Assembly (NCBI RefSeq): GCF_002127325.2
Contig: NC_035448.2
Location: forward strand, 63,909,751 to 63,973,750
Reading direction: 5' to 3'
Length of the DNA stretch: 64,000 bases
Origin: Helianthus annuus
Taxonomy: Eukaryota; Streptophyta; Magnoliopsida; Asterales; Asteraceae
In this document: positions 62,283 to 64,000 of the stretch, piece by piece
Layout of the letters: each line of letters begins with the position of its first letter
Position numbering within the stretch: the stretch's first letter is position 1
The notes under the pieces: generated by a model
What the model was told of the DNA's origin: nothing
The model's input: only the letters and a program-made list of their open reading frames with translations
The model's database searches: none
Program-made: the position numbers and the translations under genes

Positions 62283-64000
62283 CAGTATCCTCCAAGGAAT
62301 GTCTTGGAGGCAAGGGAACAGGATGTGGACGAAATCCTTCTGGATCCTAATGATCCTGAATCAAAAATCTATATCGGATCAGGGATCCTTGGCAAGATGA
62401 AAGAAGACATAATATCCTTCCTCAAAAGAAGAAAATCTACCTTTGCATGGAAACATGAAGATATGACAGGTATATCTAAGGATATTATCACTCATAAACT
62501 TGGCATTGACAGGTCGATCAAACCAATCCACCAAAAAAGGAGGAAGTTTGCACCAGAAAGGAATGCCATTATCCAGGAAGAAGTAGAGAGACTACTTCGA
62601 GCAGGTATGATCAGAGAGGTAAAATATCCAAAATGGTTAGCCAATGTGGTTGTTGTCCAAAAGAAAAACGGAAAGTGGAGGGTATGTGTTGATTTCACTG
62701 ATCTGAATAAGGCATGTCCCAAGGATCCTTTCCCATTACCCCACATTGACTCCATGGTGGATGCAACGGCAGGGCATGAACTGTTAACCTTTATGGATGC
62801 ATCATCTAGATTCCAACAAATTCAGATGGAGCCATCTGACCAAGAGGATACGGCCTTTATGACCCCAACCGGTTTATATTGCTATATTGCCATGCCTTTT
62901 GGACTAAGAAATGCAGGTGCAACGTATCAAAGGCTAGTGAATATGATGTTCAAAGATCAAATTGGACAGACTATGGAAGTGTACATAGACGATATGGTAG
63001 TAAAATCAAAGAAAGCTGAGGATCACCTAAGGGACTTGGAGGAAGCATTTGATATCCTTGATAATTATAACATGAAGCTTAATCCTTCGAAATGTCACTT
63101 TGGTGTTAAAGCAGGTAAATTTCTAGGATATATGGTAACTCAGAGGGGCATTGAAGCAAGCCCGGAACAAATTAAAGCATTGGTGAATATCAAATCCCCT
63201 GCCAATGCTAAGGATGTGCAAAGGCTAACAGGCAGGATAGCAGCTCTAAACAGGTTCATATCAAAATCCTCAGAAAGATGTAAAGAATTTTATGATATCC
63301 TAAGGAAAAACAAGAGATTTGAATGGACTTAAAAGCACGAGAATGCTTTGAAAGCCCTCAAAGAATATATGTCCTCAGCTCCAGCATTAATGAAACCCGG
63401 AAAAGGAGATGTGTTATCCTTATATCTGGCGGTATCCTCAACCGCTGTAAGTGCAGTCCTTGTTAAGGATCACGAAGGTACACAACATCCTATCTACTAT
63501 GTAAGTAAAAGTTTACTTGATGCCGAATCCAGGTACTCACACCTTGAAAAACTTATTCTTGCATTAATTATGGCATCTACTAAGCTAAGACATTATTTTG
63601 AAACCCATACTATTGTTGTTAGAACTAATTTTCCAATCAAGAATGTCCTCAGGAAACCAGAGATGTCCGGAAGGATGGCTAAGTGGGCAGTAAAGCTTAG
63701 TGCCCATGATATAAGATATGAGCCTAGAACAGCCATTAAATCCCAAGCGCTAGCAGACTTTGTGGCTGATTTCAGTAGTGATCTACAAAAGGAAGCAGAA
63801 TTGGAGGTCCAGCAGCTGGATGAAACCAAGGATCCTTGGATACTACACACTGATGGATCCTCAAATATCAAAGGCACAGGACTCGGCATACTACTAAAAT
63901 CGCCACAGGGGGACATAATACCCCACTCCATAGCCTGTACCAAGGGAGGAAAATACAGAAGCTGATGCATTGGCCAATCTAGGATCATCCTTGAAGATCC
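62277..64000 (+). pseudogene. Element E pol (RT, RNase H), broken and running off the window
   Basis: RT is intact (VDFTDLNKACPKDPFPLP, YIDD). A TAA at 63330-63332 replaces Glu after FEWT. The frame continues through the first RNase H to 63928, where GCCTGT is joined to ACCAAGG. Relative to A this removes 224 bp, shifting the frame and deleting most catalytic residues of the second RNase H. The breakpoint shares GT in both parent sides. Integrase lies beyond the window. Confidence 0.9.

Larger units (their letters stand above)
58850..64000 (+). mobile_element. Element E: Tat element of the same family as A, 5' part
   Basis: LTR, PBS, gag-protease and the first half of pol. It runs off the window. 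Pol is about 98% identical to A in protein, while the LTR differs by roughly 7-8% by eye. Gag is open, but pol has a stop and a 224-bp deletion. Confidence 0.93.

Overview
The window reads as transposon-packed nuclear DNA of a flowering plant. I found no intact host gene, rRNA, tRNA or CRISPR array. The plant assignment rests on Ty3/Gypsy elements of the Tat lineage (second, archaeal-type RNase H; CHHC gag knuckle; antisense extra gene), a Tekay/Del-like chromovirus, a Ty1/Copia relative, an RTE-type LINE tail, a Helitron helicase remnant and many short inverted-repeat elements. Asteraceae is only my guess.

Layout: 1-10270 is a nearly complete Tat element (A, minus strand; window starts 12 bp inside its 3' LTR). 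It sits in the integrase gene of a second Tat element (B, plus strand), whose 3' part fills 10271-14526. 14527-17190 holds a MITE-like inverted repeat, a 58-bp tandem duplication and undefined old repeat DNA. 17191-23173 is a chain of four inverted-repeat elements separated only by (TA)n or by (TA)n plus five bases. 24634-35996 is a decayed Tekay-like element (H) with a GGTTA target duplication and a solo LTR inside its reverse transcriptase. 36279-36647 is an ATATCGGT-rich inverted repeat. 37543 looks like a Helitron 3' end, and that repeat is interrupted at 38106-44488 by a gag-only, chimeric Copia-like element (F) with an ATTAT duplication. 44828-47945 carries a foldback element, an RTE LINE tail split by an 897-bp inverted-repeat element, a lone exon-like segment and a Helitron helicase tail. 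47946-49894 is LTR/UTR-like sequence with CACGGCCCCGTG palindromes. 49950-54369 is a truncated Tat element (C, minus). 54537-58849 is the 3' part of another Tat element (D, minus), split by element E (58850 to beyond 64000, plus).

How the pieces work: the Tat elements encode gag-protease, then, after one in-frame UAG, RT, RNase H and integrase. The UAG context is UAG-CAA-UUA in A, C and E, the known leaky-stop type. Between pol and the 3' LTR they carry an opposite-strand gene with its own TATA box, inferred introns, a Transposase_28-like domain and a coiled-coil, acidic C-terminus. The convergent 3' ends of pol and this gene are separated by a conserved cassette of short GGGGACAAGCCC repeats and hairpins.

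The strongest oddity is that A and E, two members of one guest family, interrupt B and D, two members of a sister family, at the same nucleotide and in the same relative orientation, 48.6 kb apart.
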